From the NCBI GenBank assembly GCA_003645605.1, contig QNAY01000113.1, positions 1 to 5,437 of the forward strand: 5,437 nt of DNA, in the 5' to 3' direction. Shown piece by piece: positions 5,419-5,437 of this stretch (positions are counted from its first letter, which is position 1; each line of letters begins with the position of its first letter). Below the pieces are notes generated by a model that saw only the letters and a list, made by a program, of their open reading frames with translations, did no database searches and was not told the DNA's origin. The stretch is from Thermodesulfobacteriota bacterium. Lineage in GTDB: Bacteria > Desulfobacterota > Dissulfuribacteria > Dissulfuribacterales > UBA3076. The position numbers and the translations under genes were made by a program.

Positions 5419-5437
5419 ATGCCTGGATCTAAATTCA
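5419..5437 (+). CDS. Start of a plus-strand gene truncated by the window edge
   Basis: An ATG at 5419 is preceded by AGAGGGG (5408-5414) at a spacing of four bases, similar to the ribosome-binding site of the metallo-beta-lactamase-fold gene. Only six codons (MPGSKF) fall inside the window, so no product can be named. The upstream inverted repeat with an AT-rich loop supports a gene start here, but a chance ATG after a purine tract cannot be excluded. Confidence 0.4.

Overview
The window looks like an intergenic-rich stretch of a free-living bacterial chromosome. Its coding regions have moderate GC and its spacers are strongly AT-rich. The best guess is a Desulfobacterota (former Deltaproteobacteria) member or a relative. 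This rests on the type of PabB-PabC fusion, the HD and metallo-beta-lactamase protein types, and the short repetitive spacers (GGTTCAGA-type, ACAGGATWA-type, GGAAATTA-type). It is an inference from style, not a taxonomic proof.

Layout. Positions 1-714 hold no convincing gene but contain several inverted repeats, including an ACAGGAT hairpin and a nested 130-bp imperfect palindrome. Two plus-strand genes follow, probably one transcript: an HD-domain phosphohydrolase (715-1296) and a UPF0173-type metallo-beta-lactamase-fold hydrolase (1346-2047). They converge on a long minus-strand gene (2177-4072) for a fused aminodeoxychorismate synthase component I / aminodeoxychorismate lyase, which makes p-aminobenzoate for folate. 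The 129-bp gap between the two convergent stop codons is almost wholly an inverted repeat built from GGTTC-type units. Upstream of the pab gene lies another nested inverted repeat (4080-4226) that reaches to within 7 bases of its start codon.

Right side. A minus-strand toxin-antitoxin pair follows: antitoxin (5084-4833) first, then an overlapping PemK/MazF-type toxin (4867-4499). Just downstream of the toxin are a weak terminator-like hairpin and a 39-codon fragment that resembles the C-terminus of a PIN-domain toxin. The last 340 bases hold three inverted repeats and, at the very edge, a ribosome-binding site and start codon of a plus-strand gene cut off by the window.

The folate gene, the two hydrolases and the TA module show no obvious shared pathway. 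I see no clear undescribed multi-gene defence or biosynthetic system here. The most unusual aspect is the set of inverted-repeat spacers, which abut gene ends and starts very closely, and the small TA module with a PIN-like remnant beside it.
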